Positions 41,531 through 51,294 are shown, counted from the first letter of the stretch. The stretch is DNA of 61,981 nt from Alphaproteobacteria bacterium (GCA_021775915.1 JAJFGW010000010.1:1-61981); one strand, 5' to 3'. The notes: a model not told the origin generated them from the sequence alone. A program made the numbers and translations.

Positions 41531-42584
41531 CACCAAATATCTTCTCATTCATGCTGGCCACGACAGAGCTTGTGTGTGCCTCTGATAAATGTGCGTAGCG
41601 TTTAACCATTTGCAGTGTTTTGTGCCCTAGAACATCGGCTATCTCGGCAGGGCTTGCGCCGTTCATGGCAAGGTATGAAGCGGCAGAGTGTCTTAAATCA
41701 TGGAAACGGAAATCTTCTATTCCAGCGTTTTCCAGCGCCTTGCCCCAGCTTTTCTTTATTTCAAAACTGCTTTTTCCCGTTTTAGAGGGAAAGAGCATAT
41801 CCGTATCGATACGGCGTACCTTTTCATGCTCAAGAATAAGTCCCCTTGCATAGCCTGTAAGAGGAATGGCGCGGCGCTCACCATTTTTTGTTTCATGTAG
41901 GATTATTTTAGTCCTGCTCTTGTCTATATCTCCCCAGCGCAGATTCATTATTTCGCCTTTACGCGCTCCGGTACTGAGGGCAAGCACAACAATCAAATGT
42001 AAATGAGGATAAGTCGTGTTCTTGCTGGTTTCTAGCAATACGGCTCTTTCTTCGTTACTTAAAAAGCGCACACGGCCTCTCGGCTCTTTGAGTTTGGAAA
42101 CTTTACGCATAGGGCTATCTTCCATCCAGCCCCACTCTTTTACAGCAATGGTACATGCATGGCTTAAGGCGGCTAAATAACGATTTACCGTTGCAGGGGT
42201 TCTTTTCCCCCTGTTTGTTGTACCGCTTGCCAGCATATCGCGCTTTTCTACAATAGCCGCTGCCGTTAAATCAGATAACAGCACATGTCCTAGCTCCGCC
42301 TTCCAATACCGAAGTTGCTGCTTATAGCCTCGTGCACTTTTTGGCTTAGTAGGTATAACTTTACCAATATAGCGGTCAATAAGTTCGCCTACCGTGTGTT
42401 TTTTCGCTTCCGCAAATTTGAAATGACGGCCTTCCCGAATACTGGCTTCTGTATGCACAGCCCATTTTCTTGCGTCAGTAAGTCGTTTAAAGGTTGCAGA
42501 TTGTACCGGGTGCCCTTTTAGGCGCACTTTCACTCGATAAGATATATCGCCGCTGCTATCTTTTCGCTTCTCTATGTTAGCCAT
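41520..42584 (-). CDS. int: Tyrosine-type site-specific integrase
   Basis: 354 aa. N-terminal arm-binding and SAM-like core-binding domains, then the catalytic domain with all key residues: R208 (STGARKGE), H295 and R298 (FHDLRHS), H321 (LGHKTLQ) and the nucleophile Y330 (VKRYAHLS). The frame is open to 42641, but ATG 42584 has AGGAGGG six bases before it. The gene is 356 bp from the tRNA-Thr end of the element and reads away from it, so this integrase is the likely agent of insertion at that tRNA. Confidence 0.93.
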   Translation of the reverse strand: MANIEKRKDSSGDISYRVKVRLKGHPVQSATFKRLTDARKWAVHTEASIREGRHFKFAEAKKHTVGELIDRYIGKVIPTKPKSARGYKQQLRYWKAELGHVLLSDLTAAAIVEKRDMLASGTTNRGKRTPATVNRYLAALSHACTIAVKEWGWMEDSPMRKVSKLKEPRGRVRFLSNEERAVLLETSKNTTYPHLHLIVVLALSTGARKGEIMNLRWGDIDKSRTKIILHETKNGERRAIPLTGYARGLILEHEKVRRIDTDMLFPSKTGKSSFEIKKSWGKALENAGIEDFRFHDLRHSAASYLAMNGASPAEIADVLGHKTLQMVKRYAHLSEAHTSSVVASMNEKIFGDAN

Positions 42585-42718
42585 TTTCAGCCCTCCTATT
42601 ACGAATGACAAAAGGCTAAAACAAATAGCAATAAATAGCAACTGATGATAAGCAATCAGCAGACATAAATAAAATAAATTATAAATAACAAGATGTTAGA
42701 TTACCACAATCTTTCTGA

Positions 42719-42892
42719 GGGGCACTTAAGGGGCACTAGCGGCAAAAAAAGAGCCTTTTAAGACGAATCAGGCATCAGTAAAAACTGCGTGAATCAAACG
42801 TTGCGGAGTGCTTGTTTTGCAACGAGCATTTAAGGTTTTTATGGTGTGGATTGTTGTGATTTGTTATTTTTTGGTGACCCGTAAGTGTCCCA
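42719..42892. repeat. Arm-type repeats near the right end of the element
   Basis: GGGGCACT twice (42719-42726 and 42730-42737, the inverse of AGTGCCCC) and AGTGTCCCA (42884-42892) match the repeats near the left end. They occupy the 355-bp gene-free gap between the integrase start and the tRNA, where attP arm sites are expected. Short AAATAGCAA repeats also occur near 42620-42640. Confidence 0.45.
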
Positions 42893-42939
42893 TGGAAAAT
42901 TTACAGATTAGATGAAGTGGCTGTAACTGTTGGTAGGAG

Positions 42940-43015
<76 letters not shown>

Positions 43016-43030
43016 ATAAGGCCATTGATT

Positions 43031-43060
43031 TATATATAGACAGGCTAAAAGTAAAGTAAA
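43031..43060 (-). promoter_or_regulatory. Probable promoter of tRNA-Thr
   Basis: On the minus strand TTTACT (43060-43055) and TATATA (about 43038-43031) are separated by 16-18 bases, some 16-20 bases before the tRNA 5' end. Weak but well placed. Confidence 0.4.
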
Positions 43061-43177
43061 AATTCGCAAATAGACTTATATATAATGGGAAAAACCCGGA
43101 AAATCATTGACAGGCCCCTCTGTGGCTGTTAGCCATAATGTCAAATAATATATTTTTATAACTCTACGGGGTCTGGG

Positions 43178-45529
43178 ATGAAGCTTCGAAAGATATTTGC
43201 TTCAAAAGTAGCGGCTGCTGCGTTGGCGATAAGCTTGACGGGCGGCTCTGTTGCGCTGGCTGATGAAGTTAAAGAGCCGCCGGTTTCCAGCCCTGATCCT
43301 GTGATTACAGAAACCATACAGCAAAAACAAAGCGGACAGGGACAACTCACCACGAGCTTGGATGTTGAGTTTAATCCTCTATCCCCCTATGCGGCAGCGA
43401 TAGGAGGGATGGCCGGAGCCGCCTTTCTTATCAGTCTTTACCAGCTTGCCCGGCGTAAACCGGGGGCACCGTTGCTGCGTACCGGGGTTAGCCTTGCCTT
43501 TACTCTTGCCCTTCTTAATCCGGAACCTCTTTTGGAAAACCGTGAGATATTGCCGACAGAGGTGGTCGTTGCCGTTGACAGGAGCGCCAGCCAGAGTCTG
43601 GGCGATCGTGCGGAGGCAACCGAGGCGATGCGCGCGGCGCTCGTGGAGGAGATTAAAAAAGGAATAGAGAACGTCAATATACGGATCGTTGAAGTTGACG
43701 ATATGGAGAATGGAAGCGCTGTTAACGGCACCAATGTTTTTGGCGCGCTTGATAAGACTCTTGCCGATATACCTTCTGAAAATTTTGGCGCTGTTATTGT
43801 GATGACTGACGGTCAGGTTGATGATGTTCCTGACAAGCAAAATGGGTTTGTTGGCGCTGCCCCTGTCCATGCCCTGATTTCTGGTCGCGAAGGTGAGTAT
43901 GATCGCCGGATTGTTATTGATAACGCTCCTTCTTACGGTATCGTTAATGAGGAAGTTACTATCAAGTTTCGTGTGCTTGACGAGGGTGTAATCCCCGGAA
44001 TGGCCGGTAATGTGCGCGTTACTATTACCGGCGATGGTGAGCCGCTTTCCAGCAGAATTGTAACGCCGGGGGAGGTGGTGGAGATGACACTGGATGTACC
44101 TCATGGCGGTTCTAATATTATAGGGCTTAAGGTGGCACCTCTTGCAGGTGAGCTGACGGAAGTTAATAACCGTGTTGTGACTTCTATTGAAGGTGTTCGT
44201 GAGACGCTCCGCGTGCTTCTCGTTTCAGGGCAGCCCAGTCCCGGTGAGCGTGCTTTGCGGGAATTGCTGAAGTCAGGGCCGGCCCTTGAGCTTGTTCATG
44301 TCGGAACTTTACGGACGCAGGATGATGATGATGAGGTGCCGCTTAAAGAGCTCTCTCTTATTTCCGTTCCGACGCGAAAGCTGTTTGCGGAGCAGCTTGA
44401 TAAATTTGATCTTGTTATTTTTGATCGCTATCAACATTTTGGTTCGCTGCCTCCTATGTACTATGAGAATGTGTCCCGTTATGTCAGTGATGGCGGTTCC
44501 TTGCTTGTTGTTGCGGGGCCGGGATATGCAAGCCCCAGAAGTCTTTATCGGACACCGCTTGCGCCGGTATTGCCGGCAGCGCCAAATGGCGATATTTCTG
44601 AGAAATTTTATCGCCCTCAAGTAAGTGGTGCGGGCGAGCGTCATCCCGTTACGCGCGCTCTTGAGGGTGATGCAGGCCCGGACAACACGTCGCTCGATGA
44701 TAAAGAGTGGGGGCGCTGGTCTCGCCAGATAGGCGTTGATGATGTTTCCGGTGATGTTGTTATGGAGGACGAAGATGGCAATCCTTTGCTTATCCTCAAT
44801 CACGAAAAAGAAGGCCGTGTCGCTATGCTTTTGTCTGACAAGGCATGGCTCTGGGCACGTGGTTATGAAGGCGGCGGGCCTCATGATGAGCTTTTGCAGC
44901 GGGTGTCTCATTGGTTGATGGAGGAGCCTGCGCTCGAAGAGGAAGCTCTTCGCTTAAGTACGAAGGATGGGGAAATAACCATTGAGCAGCAGACAATGGC
45001 TGATAAAAGCGATCCGGTGAAGCTGCGTACGCCTTCTGGCAAGCTTGAGACGGTGAAGCTGGAAAAAGTTGCGCCCGGTCTTTGGCGTGCAACAATTCCC
45101 GCCGATGAGATAGGGTTGTATCAGGCCGAGCAGGGCGACAAGAAAAGCTCTGTTAATGCCGGTGCCGCCAGTCCAAAAGAGTTTGCCGGGACGCTTTCGA
45201 GCGTTGAGCCTTTGAAATCTTTTGTTGAAGCCAGCGGTGGACAGGTTAGGCGTATGGCCGATGGGGCAGGAAAACTTATTATACCACGTGTTGTGGCGCG
45301 TAGTGCCGGTGAAGAAGAAATGTCCGGAACAGACTGGATTGGTATTCGTAAAAATGAGACCAGCATTTTAAGAGATGTGAGCCGGTTGCCTATGCCGGAC
45401 GCTTTGCCGCTTGCTGTTTTGCTCTTAACGCTTGGGGCGACCTGGTATAAAGAGGGAGGTCTTCCTTCTCCCTTCCGTAAAGATACATGGAAGAAAATGT
45501 TGGGGAAAGGAGACGGCCCTTCTATTTAG
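43178..45529 (+). CDS. Membrane protein with vWA-like and GATase-like domains
   Basis: 783 aa. Signal peptide (AAALAISLTGGSVALADE), then two membrane segments near residues 70-110, a vWA-like segment (VVVAVDRSASQS, VIVMTDGQVDD), an immunoglobulin-like part, and a class-I-glutamine-amidotransferase-like fold (LRVLLVSGQPSPGERALRELL, DLVIFDRY, GGSLLVVAGPGY), ending in a membrane segment (LPLAVLLLTLGATWY). This matches the large membrane protein of the alphaproteobacterial MoxR-DUF58-DUF4159 cluster, but MoxR and DUF58 are not here. The BatA-type gene follows after 3 bases. The role (envelope integrity) is inference. Confidence 0.75.
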   Translation: MKLRKIFASKVAAAALAISLTGGSVALADEVKEPPVSSPDPVITETIQQKQSGQGQLTTSLDVEFNPLSPYAAAIGGMAGAAFLISLYQLARRKPGAPLLRTGVSLAFTLALLNPEPLLENREILPTEVVVAVDRSASQSLGDRAEATEAMRAALVEEIKKGIENVNIRIVEVDDMENGSAVNGTNVFGALDKTLADIPSENFGAVIVMTDGQVDDVPDKQNGFVGAAPVHALISGREGEYDRRIVIDNAPSYGIVNEEVTIKFRVLDEGVIPGMAGNVRVTITGDGEPLSSRIVTPGEVVEMTLDVPHGGSNIIGLKVAPLAGELTEVNNRVVTSIEGVRETLRVLLVSGQPSPGERALRELLKSGPALELVHVGTLRTQDDDDEVPLKELSLISVPTRKLFAEQLDKFDLVIFDRYQHFGSLPPMYYENVSRYVSDGGSLLVVAGPGYASPRSLYRTPLAPVLPAAPNGDISEKFYRPQVSGAGERHPVTRALEGDAGPDNTSLDDKEWGRWSRQIGVDDVSGDVVMEDEDGNPLLILNHEKEGRVAMLLSDKAWLWARGYEGGGPHDELLQRVSHWLMEEPALEEEALRLSTKDGEITIEQQTMADKSDPVKLRTPSGKLETVKLEKVAPGLWRATIPADEIGLYQAEQGDKKSSVNAGAASPKEFAGTLSSVEPLKSFVEASGGQVRRMADGAGKLIIPRVVARSAGEEEMSGTDWIGIRKNETSILRDVSRLPMPDALPLAVLLLTLGATWYKEGGLPSPFRKDTWKKMLGKGDGPSI

Positions 45530-45532
45530 GCC

Positions 45533-47716
45533 GTGTGTTTTATTATGGGTCCTTTGAAAATAATTTTTAATAAGCTGGTGCTGCCAATTCTTGTTGCCGC
45601 ACCTTTGGTTTTTTCTTCTGTTGCGCAGGCTGCGCACGCGGACTTATTGCGTGCGCAAAACCGTACTCAGGAAACGTCGCAAAAGGAAACATCGCAGAAA
45701 ATTTCCAGCGCCAATTCATTCTCATTTACCAACCCCTGGGCTTTAACGGGGCTGGGCGCGTTGCCATTTTTATATTTTCTGTGGAGAATTAACCCGCCAA
45801 AAGCACGGAGGATGCCTTTTCCGGCGATCCGCCTGTTGCTTAAAATGGACTCCAAAGAAGACCAGCCCGCTACGGTTCCACCGTGGTTGCTGCAACTGCG
45901 CCTTGCGATGGCAGCGCTGGTTATTGTCGGTTTTGCTCATCCGCAATTTAATATGGATGAACCGCTCGAGGGCGAAGGTCCGCTTGTTCTGGTTGTTGAT
46001 AATGGCTGGGCATCTGCTAAAAACTGGTCGGAACGCACAGCGGCAATGTCAAACCTGATTAATCGTGCCGAGCGTGAAGGGCGTGAGGTCATCATACTTC
46101 CTACGGCACCATCCGGGGAGGATGATCCGGCCTTTAATGACGATGCAAGACGTTTTGCGCAAAAGCTGGAGCCTGTGCCCTGGCCCGTTGATCGTCAGCA
46201 GGCGCTAGAGACACTTGAAAAGCTTGAGATGGGAAGCTCGGCCTCTGTTGTTTGGCTGAGCAATGGCTTGGCTGGTGAGGGGGATGCCGCCTTAATGCAA
46301 CGGCTGCGGGAGCTGGGGCCGCTGACTGTTTTTGAAGATCCGGCAGGCAAGGCCGCCCGGCTTTTGGTTCCCCCTACACCGGGTAAGAATACGGACGGAG
46401 CCTTGAGCTTCACAGTCTTGAGGCCGAAAGGCACAAAGGAAGACGTTTTTTCTGTGGTTGCAAAGGCTGAAGACGGGCGGATGATTGAACGGGTAGAAGT
46501 CGTTTTTGAAGCCGGGAAAACAGAGGCCGTGGCGACATTTGATTTGCCGGCAGAAATACGAAACCAGTTGTCGCAAGTTGCGATAGAAGGAGAGAATAGC
46601 GCCGGGGCCGTGGTTCTTCTGGACGAAAATTATCGCCGCCGCCCGGTTGGTCTGGTTGATTCCGGCGCGGGGGAGTCTGCGCAGCCTTTATTAAGTGAGT
46701 TCAGCTATATTGAAAAGGCGCTCGACCCCTATGTAGACCTCCGTCGTGGTGGCGTTGATAAGCTTTTGGAGCGCGAGCTTGCCGTTATGGTTTTGGCGGA
46801 TTCCGCTGCCCTTGATAAGGGCGATTATAAAGATATTGATTCATGGGTTAAAAAGGGAGGTACTGTACTGCGGTTCGCGGGGCCTCATCTGGCGAAGACA
46901 GAAAATGATGAGTTGTTACCTGTGAAGCTGCGTCAGGGCGAACGTAACATGGGTAAGGGACTGTCATGGAGCAAGCCCGCCCGGCTGTCGCCATTTGATC
47001 CAAAATCTCCGTTCCATGATATTGAATTGCCGGATGATGTCGTTATTGAGCGGCAGGTTCTGGCGGAGCCTTCTCTTGATTTGCGTGAGCGAACATGGGC
47101 GCGGCTTGAGGATGGTACCCCATTGGTAACAGCAGAGCGCCGCGGTGAAGGCTGGCTCGTGCTTGTGCATACAACGGCTAATGCCCGCTGGTCGAATTTG
47201 GCGTTATCAGGACTCTTTGTTGATATGTTGCGTGCTGTTGTCGCCAAAAGTCAGGGCGTGACAAGTAGCCCCGACGCCTCCGGTAATTTGCCGCCCTTTA
47301 TGACTCTGGACGGTGGCGGTAAGCTTTCCGATCCGCCGCCATCTGTTCGCGTTTTAAGCGCCGAGTCTATGAAGAGCGGTACTGTAGGGCCTCAAAACCC
47401 TCCCGGATTTTACGGGGATGATAGTGTGCGGCAGGCTCATAATCTGGCAGGTTCAGCGCAGGAAAAATTCGGACCGTTTGCTGACATGCCTAAGGATGTT
47501 TCTCGCAAAGAATATGCGCCGCGTGAAGAAGAAGACCTCACCGGGCCGTTTATTGCGGGAGCCTTTTTGCTGGCGATGATAGACCAGCTTGTGGTTATGA
47601 ATCATGGCCGGAATTCCGGGCCATCGTCCTCTAATGGTTCATCATCAGGTTCCTCTTCGCAGCCAGCCCGAACAGAAACGCGTCCGCCGCGCCGCGAAGA
47701 CCCTAAGCCTGCGTAG
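45533..47716 (+). CDS. BatA-type aerotolerance-like membrane protein
   Basis: 727 aa. N-terminal BatA-like membrane domain: FTNPWALTGLGALPFLYFLWRINPP, RRMPFPAIRLL, then LRLAMAALVIVGFAHPQ. A vWA-like periplasmic/cytoplasmic part (LVLVVDNGWAS) and a GATase-like region (VMVLADSAALDKGDYKDIDSWVKKGGTV) follow. The family usually ends in a DUF4159 domain; here the protein ends in one membrane segment and a Ser/Gly/Pro-rich tail, so DUF4159 is missing. GTG 45533 is the first start; ATG 45545 is an alternative. A hairpin (ACGGCC/GGCCGT) sits over the gene junction. Confidence 0.75.
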   Translation: MCFIMGPLKIIFNKLVLPILVAAPLVFSSVAQAAHADLLRAQNRTQETSQKETSQKISSANSFSFTNPWALTGLGALPFLYFLWRINPPKARRMPFPAIRLLLKMDSKEDQPATVPPWLLQLRLAMAALVIVGFAHPQFNMDEPLEGEGPLVLVVDNGWASAKNWSERTAAMSNLINRAEREGREVIILPTAPSGEDDPAFNDDARRFAQKLEPVPWPVDRQQALETLEKLEMGSSASVVWLSNGLAGEGDAALMQRLRELGPLTVFEDPAGKAARLLVPPTPGKNTDGALSFTVLRPKGTKEDVFSVVAKAEDGRMIERVEVVFEAGKTEAVATFDLPAEIRNQLSQVAIEGENSAGAVVLLDENYRRRPVGLVDSGAGESAQPLLSEFSYIEKALDPYVDLRRGGVDKLLERELAVMVLADSAALDKGDYKDIDSWVKKGGTVLRFAGPHLAKTENDELLPVKLRQGERNMGKGLSWSKPARLSPFDPKSPFHDIELPDDVVIERQVLAEPSLDLRERTWARLEDGTPLVTAERRGEGWLVLVHTTANARWSNLALSGLFVDMLRAVVAKSQGVTSSPDASGNLPPFMTLDGGGKLSDPPPSVRVLSAESMKSGTVGPQNPPGFYGDDSVRQAHNLAGSAQEKFGPFADMPKDVSRKEYAPREEEDLTGPFIAGAFLLAMIDQLVVMNHGRNSGPSSSNGSSSGSSSQPARTETRPPRREDPKPA

Positions 47717-47724
47717 AATATTTT

Positions 47725-50040
47725 TTAAACCATTAAGTTATTGTTGGTCATTATATCGGTGGCATCCAGACCTATGAGAGCTTCGAAAGTAACAAGGTCA
47801 ACAGCATTTGCCTGATCTCCTGTGCCTGCAACATCAACAGCAACGGTTGTGTTTCCACTGCTTTCCGTGAGATAGATAAAGCTGTCAATGCTATGCTGTA
47901 GTGGGTCGTAAGTTGAGATCAGCATGGATAAATCAAGGGCGTCACCTTCTAGCAGGCTGAAATCTTTAATGGTATCTCCGGCATCGGCAATAGATTCAAA
48001 AAGAAAAAGATCCGCGCCGCTGCCGCCATAAAGCGTATCGTACCCGCCGCCTCCTGATATGGTGTCGTTGCCTTCCTGACCGAAGATAACATCATTCCCG
48101 GCGCCGCCATTCAGAGTGTCATCGCCGCCGCCGCGGGTGTTGCCTTCGGCAGTTACGGTTTCAGAACCGAGCAGCTCGGCATTGTTTTGAATATAAGCCA
48201 GCGTATCGGCGCGGCTCCAGTTCGGATCGGTAGCGCTTTCGCCAGCCTCAAGCCTTGTGAAGACTTCCCAGCCGTCACCATCGATAGTTTGCAGGCCGTG
48301 TGCCGCGCCAAGATCGTCTGTGTTTGCGGCATCGCCAAAGATAAGGTCATTCCCGGCATCGCCAATGATGACATCGCTGCCCGCTGTTGCCAATTGCATC
48401 AAGGGGCTGGTTGCCTGCAGAGCGGCTTCAAGCTGGTCGGCTGGAACGTTTAGAGCTGAACCGTCAGCATCGATAATATCAAGATTGACGATAGAGCTAC
48501 CAATATCAATGCCAACTCCGATTACTTCATCACTGAGAGATTGAATGAGAGCTACTTCGTTGGTGCCATCCGCGCCCAGAATTTCTGACATCGCTGTTGT
48601 GCCGCTATAGTACGGATAGAGTATATTTCCAGCGTCATCTAGCGCATAGTTTGGAAATCCGTCACTCAAAAAATAAGTTGTTGTGGTTGCATCCGGTAAC
48701 GCAGACCCGTTTTGCAACCATGTGATAGCATCCTGCAATGCCGCTTCATAGTTGGTCACGCCGCCGCTGCTTGACAGCATACTATTCATGAAATTAAGTG
48801 CGCTGCTATAACTACCTGGATCGGTCACCGTGAAAGTAGAGGCCGCATAAACATCTGTAGAAAATGCTGTGATATGCACTTGTATAGCGCCGTCCGTGTA
48901 ACCGGCAAAGTCGGCCAAGAGGCTGTTTACAGATTTAACCATCAATTGAAGTCTGGTTTCACCAGTGCTGGCGGTGGCCCACATGGAGCCACTGACATCC
49001 AGAATAAGATTTATATTATGATCCTGTGTTTGGGCTTGTGATGTGGCGCCTCCAAAATCACCGATCAGAACGTCATGGTTGTTACCGCCTGTGATCGCAC
49101 CAAAGCCATCACCGACAGCATAATCAATACCGGAAGCATCGGTGTCATTAACGTTGTGCCCAACAATTAATAAAGGGTCGTCTGTTGGTGTAGGGGCGGG
49201 GTCTGGCTCTGGTGGAGCTTCCCCATAAATTGTTGTTTCAACGCCTCCGATCAGGAAGCTGGCCTCACCGTGCCCGCCGCCAAGATTACTGGTGGAATAA
49301 AAGACAACCTGTTCGATCATGCTGCCATCACCATAATCAGCCGCATCAAAGCTAAATGTTGTAACTTTGTCTGGTGCATTACTATCCAGAGTCAGTGTTA
49401 CTTCTGTTTCATCACCGCTTTCTTGGTAGACCGTGAAAGTTATACTGTCATCAGTGTTCTTTGTGCCGTGGTCGACCAGGGAAATTTCTACCAGATCAGC
49501 AGACTCATCCAGATCAACCGTTACGGTTTCAGCGGCAGTATCTTTTGTCTTGTTACCATTACCGGCGACGCCAAAACCAGCGGCGGCTTTTCCGGTATCA
49601 ATCCAGGTCATAGTGCCCGGTGTATGCGTTGTGTGGTCTGGGTCCTCGAATGTAATGTGGATACCATTTTTGGAAAAAGAGGTCATTTTCCCACCAAAAT
49701 CGGATTTTTCCGCACCCAGTGATGTTGTTGTGTTGGTGATGGTAGTATTCGTCGAAGTTGTAACTGTATTTGTACCTGTCGCCGCGCTGCTGTTACTTGC
49801 TATTGTTGTGGTATTCGTGGCGGACGTTGGCGCACTATTATTTACTGTCAAAACTTGCTGTGTCGCAGCGGCTGATTGTGTCTGTTGTGATGTGGTTATA
49901 CTTTGTTGAATAGACTGGATACGTGATTGCAGTATAGACTCTGCCGTATCGGATTTGTTGTTATTGTCTTTATCATCTATTTTTAAGAATGCGCTCAGCG
50001 CGTTTGAACTCGGCACATTGCCGTTGTTAGATATATCCAT
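47725..50040 (-). CDS. Large RTX/vWA protein, predicted type I secretion substrate
   Basis: 771 aa, acidic, Thr/Asn/Ser-rich N terminus, no Sec signal. From the middle: a vWA domain with the MIDAS motif DVSGS (INLILDVSGSMW), then calcium-binding RTX nonapeptides (DVIIGDAGNDLIFGD and GGAGNDVIFGQEGNDTISGG, then GGSGADLF) and a C-terminal ~80 residues with DTIKDFSLLEGDALDLS, the pattern of type I secretion C-terminal targets. It is probably exported by an ABC/TolC machinery not present in the window and may act in adhesion or as a surface protein. Confidence 0.88.
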   Translation of the reverse strand: MDISNNGNVPSSNALSAFLKIDDKDNNNKSDTAESILQSRIQSIQQSITTSQQTQSAAATQQVLTVNNSAPTSATNTTTIASNSSAATGTNTVTTSTNTTITNTTTSLGAEKSDFGGKMTSFSKNGIHITFEDPDHTTHTPGTMTWIDTGKAAAGFGVAGNGNKTKDTAAETVTVDLDESADLVEISLVDHGTKNTDDSITFTVYQESGDETEVTLTLDSNAPDKVTTFSFDAADYGDGSMIEQVVFYSTSNLGGGHGEASFLIGGVETTIYGEAPPEPDPAPTPTDDPLLIVGHNVNDTDASGIDYAVGDGFGAITGGNNHDVLIGDFGGATSQAQTQDHNINLILDVSGSMWATASTGETRLQLMVKSVNSLLADFAGYTDGAIQVHITAFSTDVYAASTFTVTDPGSYSSALNFMNSMLSSSGGVTNYEAALQDAITWLQNGSALPDATTTTYFLSDGFPNYALDDAGNILYPYYSGTTAMSEILGADGTNEVALIQSLSDEVIGVGIDIGSSIVNLDIIDADGSALNVPADQLEAALQATSPLMQLATAGSDVIIGDAGNDLIFGDAANTDDLGAAHGLQTIDGDGWEVFTRLEAGESATDPNWSRADTLAYIQNNAELLGSETVTAEGNTRGGGDDTLNGGAGNDVIFGQEGNDTISGGGGYDTLYGGSGADLFLFESIADAGDTIKDFSLLEGDALDLSMLISTYDPLQHSIDSFIYLTESSGNTTVAVDVAGTGDQANAVDLVTFEALIGLDATDIMTNNNLMV

Positions 50041-50306
50041 TACCTTACCCTCCGGTTTTACTTATTGGTTTTCCAGCAAAAGTATTTGTCCCCGAAGAAG
50101 CACCCCAATCTTTTAATTAAATCATAATTATTATGAACAATCAAGTAATTGTTGTTTTGTTTTAAAGTAAAAATAAAGTATAAATGGATTTATATTTGAA
50201 TAAAATCCAAACTCCATTTGAGAAAATTTATATAAAAATTTAAGGTAAACTGGTTCTTTGTTGGTGAGTTTTTTTGGTAAGGGCCTGTTTTTTTTAGGTT
50301 ATGAGC

Positions 50307-50720
50307 CTAAACCCTGTCGTCGAAAATGCGTAGCAAGTCTTCGGAAAGCTCCGATGCGGCTTGTATGACTTGCAGGTTGGCTTTGAATGTATTTTTAGCA
50401 ATGCTGATATTTACTGCTTCTTCAGCCAGATTAACATTCGGCACACCAATTAATCCATCGCTATCGGCAAAAGGCGAGTCCGGGCTGAAAGCCGGAACAA
50501 ATGGCGTGTTTTTAGGGATTACATTTGCCTTTACGCCCAGAGCATTGCCATCGCTATCTGTGATGGTTTCCTGCACCGTTGTAACGGCACTATAAGGCGC
50601 ATTGTTCGGGTCGCTTAGTGATCCGGTTGTGGTCAAATTGGCAACATTCGACGCACTGGCCTCCACTTTTTTAGAGGCGGCGGCTAAGCCTGACAAAGCA
50701 GTATGTATAGCGTTAATCAT
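50307..50720 (-). CDS. FlgC-like flagellar rod family protein (orphan)
   Basis: 137 aa, the size of FlgC. N terminus ALSGLAAASKKVEASASNVANLTT is the flagellar rod/hook N-terminal heptad block; the C terminus VNLAEEAVNISIAKNTFKANLQVI...LRIFDD is the matching C-terminal coiled segment. The middle is shorter than usual. No other flagellar gene is in the window, so this may be a stray or specialised rod-type protein. The 266-bp region upstream of the RTX gene to its left is AT-rich and without a gene. Confidence 0.85.
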   Translation of the reverse strand: MINAIHTALSGLAAASKKVEASASNVANLTTTGSLSDPNNAPYSAVTTVQETITDSDGNALGVKANVIPKNTPFVPAFSPDSPFADSDGLIGVPNVNLAEEAVNISIAKNTFKANLQVIQAASELSEDLLRIFDDRV

Positions 50721-50811
50721 AAATTTACTATAACATGGTTAAGTTAATAAGGCTTGAAAGATAGATAAAAACCAAGCTTTTTCAACGTGTTCCGTTCGGA
50801 GGCTTTTCAGC

Positions 50812-51291
50812 ATGATAAACATCAAAACTTTAATCGCTTTATCCCTTGTTTTAAGTATTTTGTCATTTTCATCAATGGCTTACGCGGATTCAAAGCCGTG
50901 GGTCTGGAGCTGGTGGGGCAGCCATTGGGAAAATCTTGATTTTGTCCCTTATCTTGAAGACGGCAAACGCCCGCATGGTAGCCAGTGGGAAGAAAGCAAA
51001 TGGAAGCCTGAACATTGGGAAGCGCAACGTTCGGATGCGCTGGATGTTGTTAAGGGCTTCTATACTGCCGATATTTTGCGCGACCAGTATGTTGATAACG
51101 ATTTGCCGGTTCTGGAAGTGGGCCCCGCTTTTTATATGCTGGGCGGTCAGGACAAGCGCCGCGTTGTCGAGATGGTAGACTATGTCTATGGGGTAACATC
51201 CAACAAACTCTTTGGCATGTTTATGCTCTATGACTGGAAGACCGAGAGAGCTATCGGTGCTTACACGCAGTACGGTTTACAGCTTCAGTAA
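50812..51291 (+). CDS. Small secreted protein, function unknown
   Basis: 159 aa with a clear signal peptide (LIALSLVLSILSFSSMAYADS). The mature part is rich in Trp and Tyr near the N terminus (WVWSWWGSHWENLDF) and ends with LFGMFMLYDWKTERAIGAYTQYG. No known family was recognised. The ATG is preceded by GGAGGCTTTTCAGC. It converges with the DUF3179 gene, 3 bases away. Confidence 0.65.
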   Translation: MINIKTLIALSLVLSILSFSSMAYADSKPWVWSWWGSHWENLDFVPYLEDGKRPHGSQWEESKWKPEHWEAQRSDALDVVKGFYTADILRDQYVDNDLPVLEVGPAFYMLGGQDKRRVVEMVDYVYGVTSNKLFGMFMLYDWKTERAIGAYTQYGLQLQ

Positions 51292-51294
51292 TTT

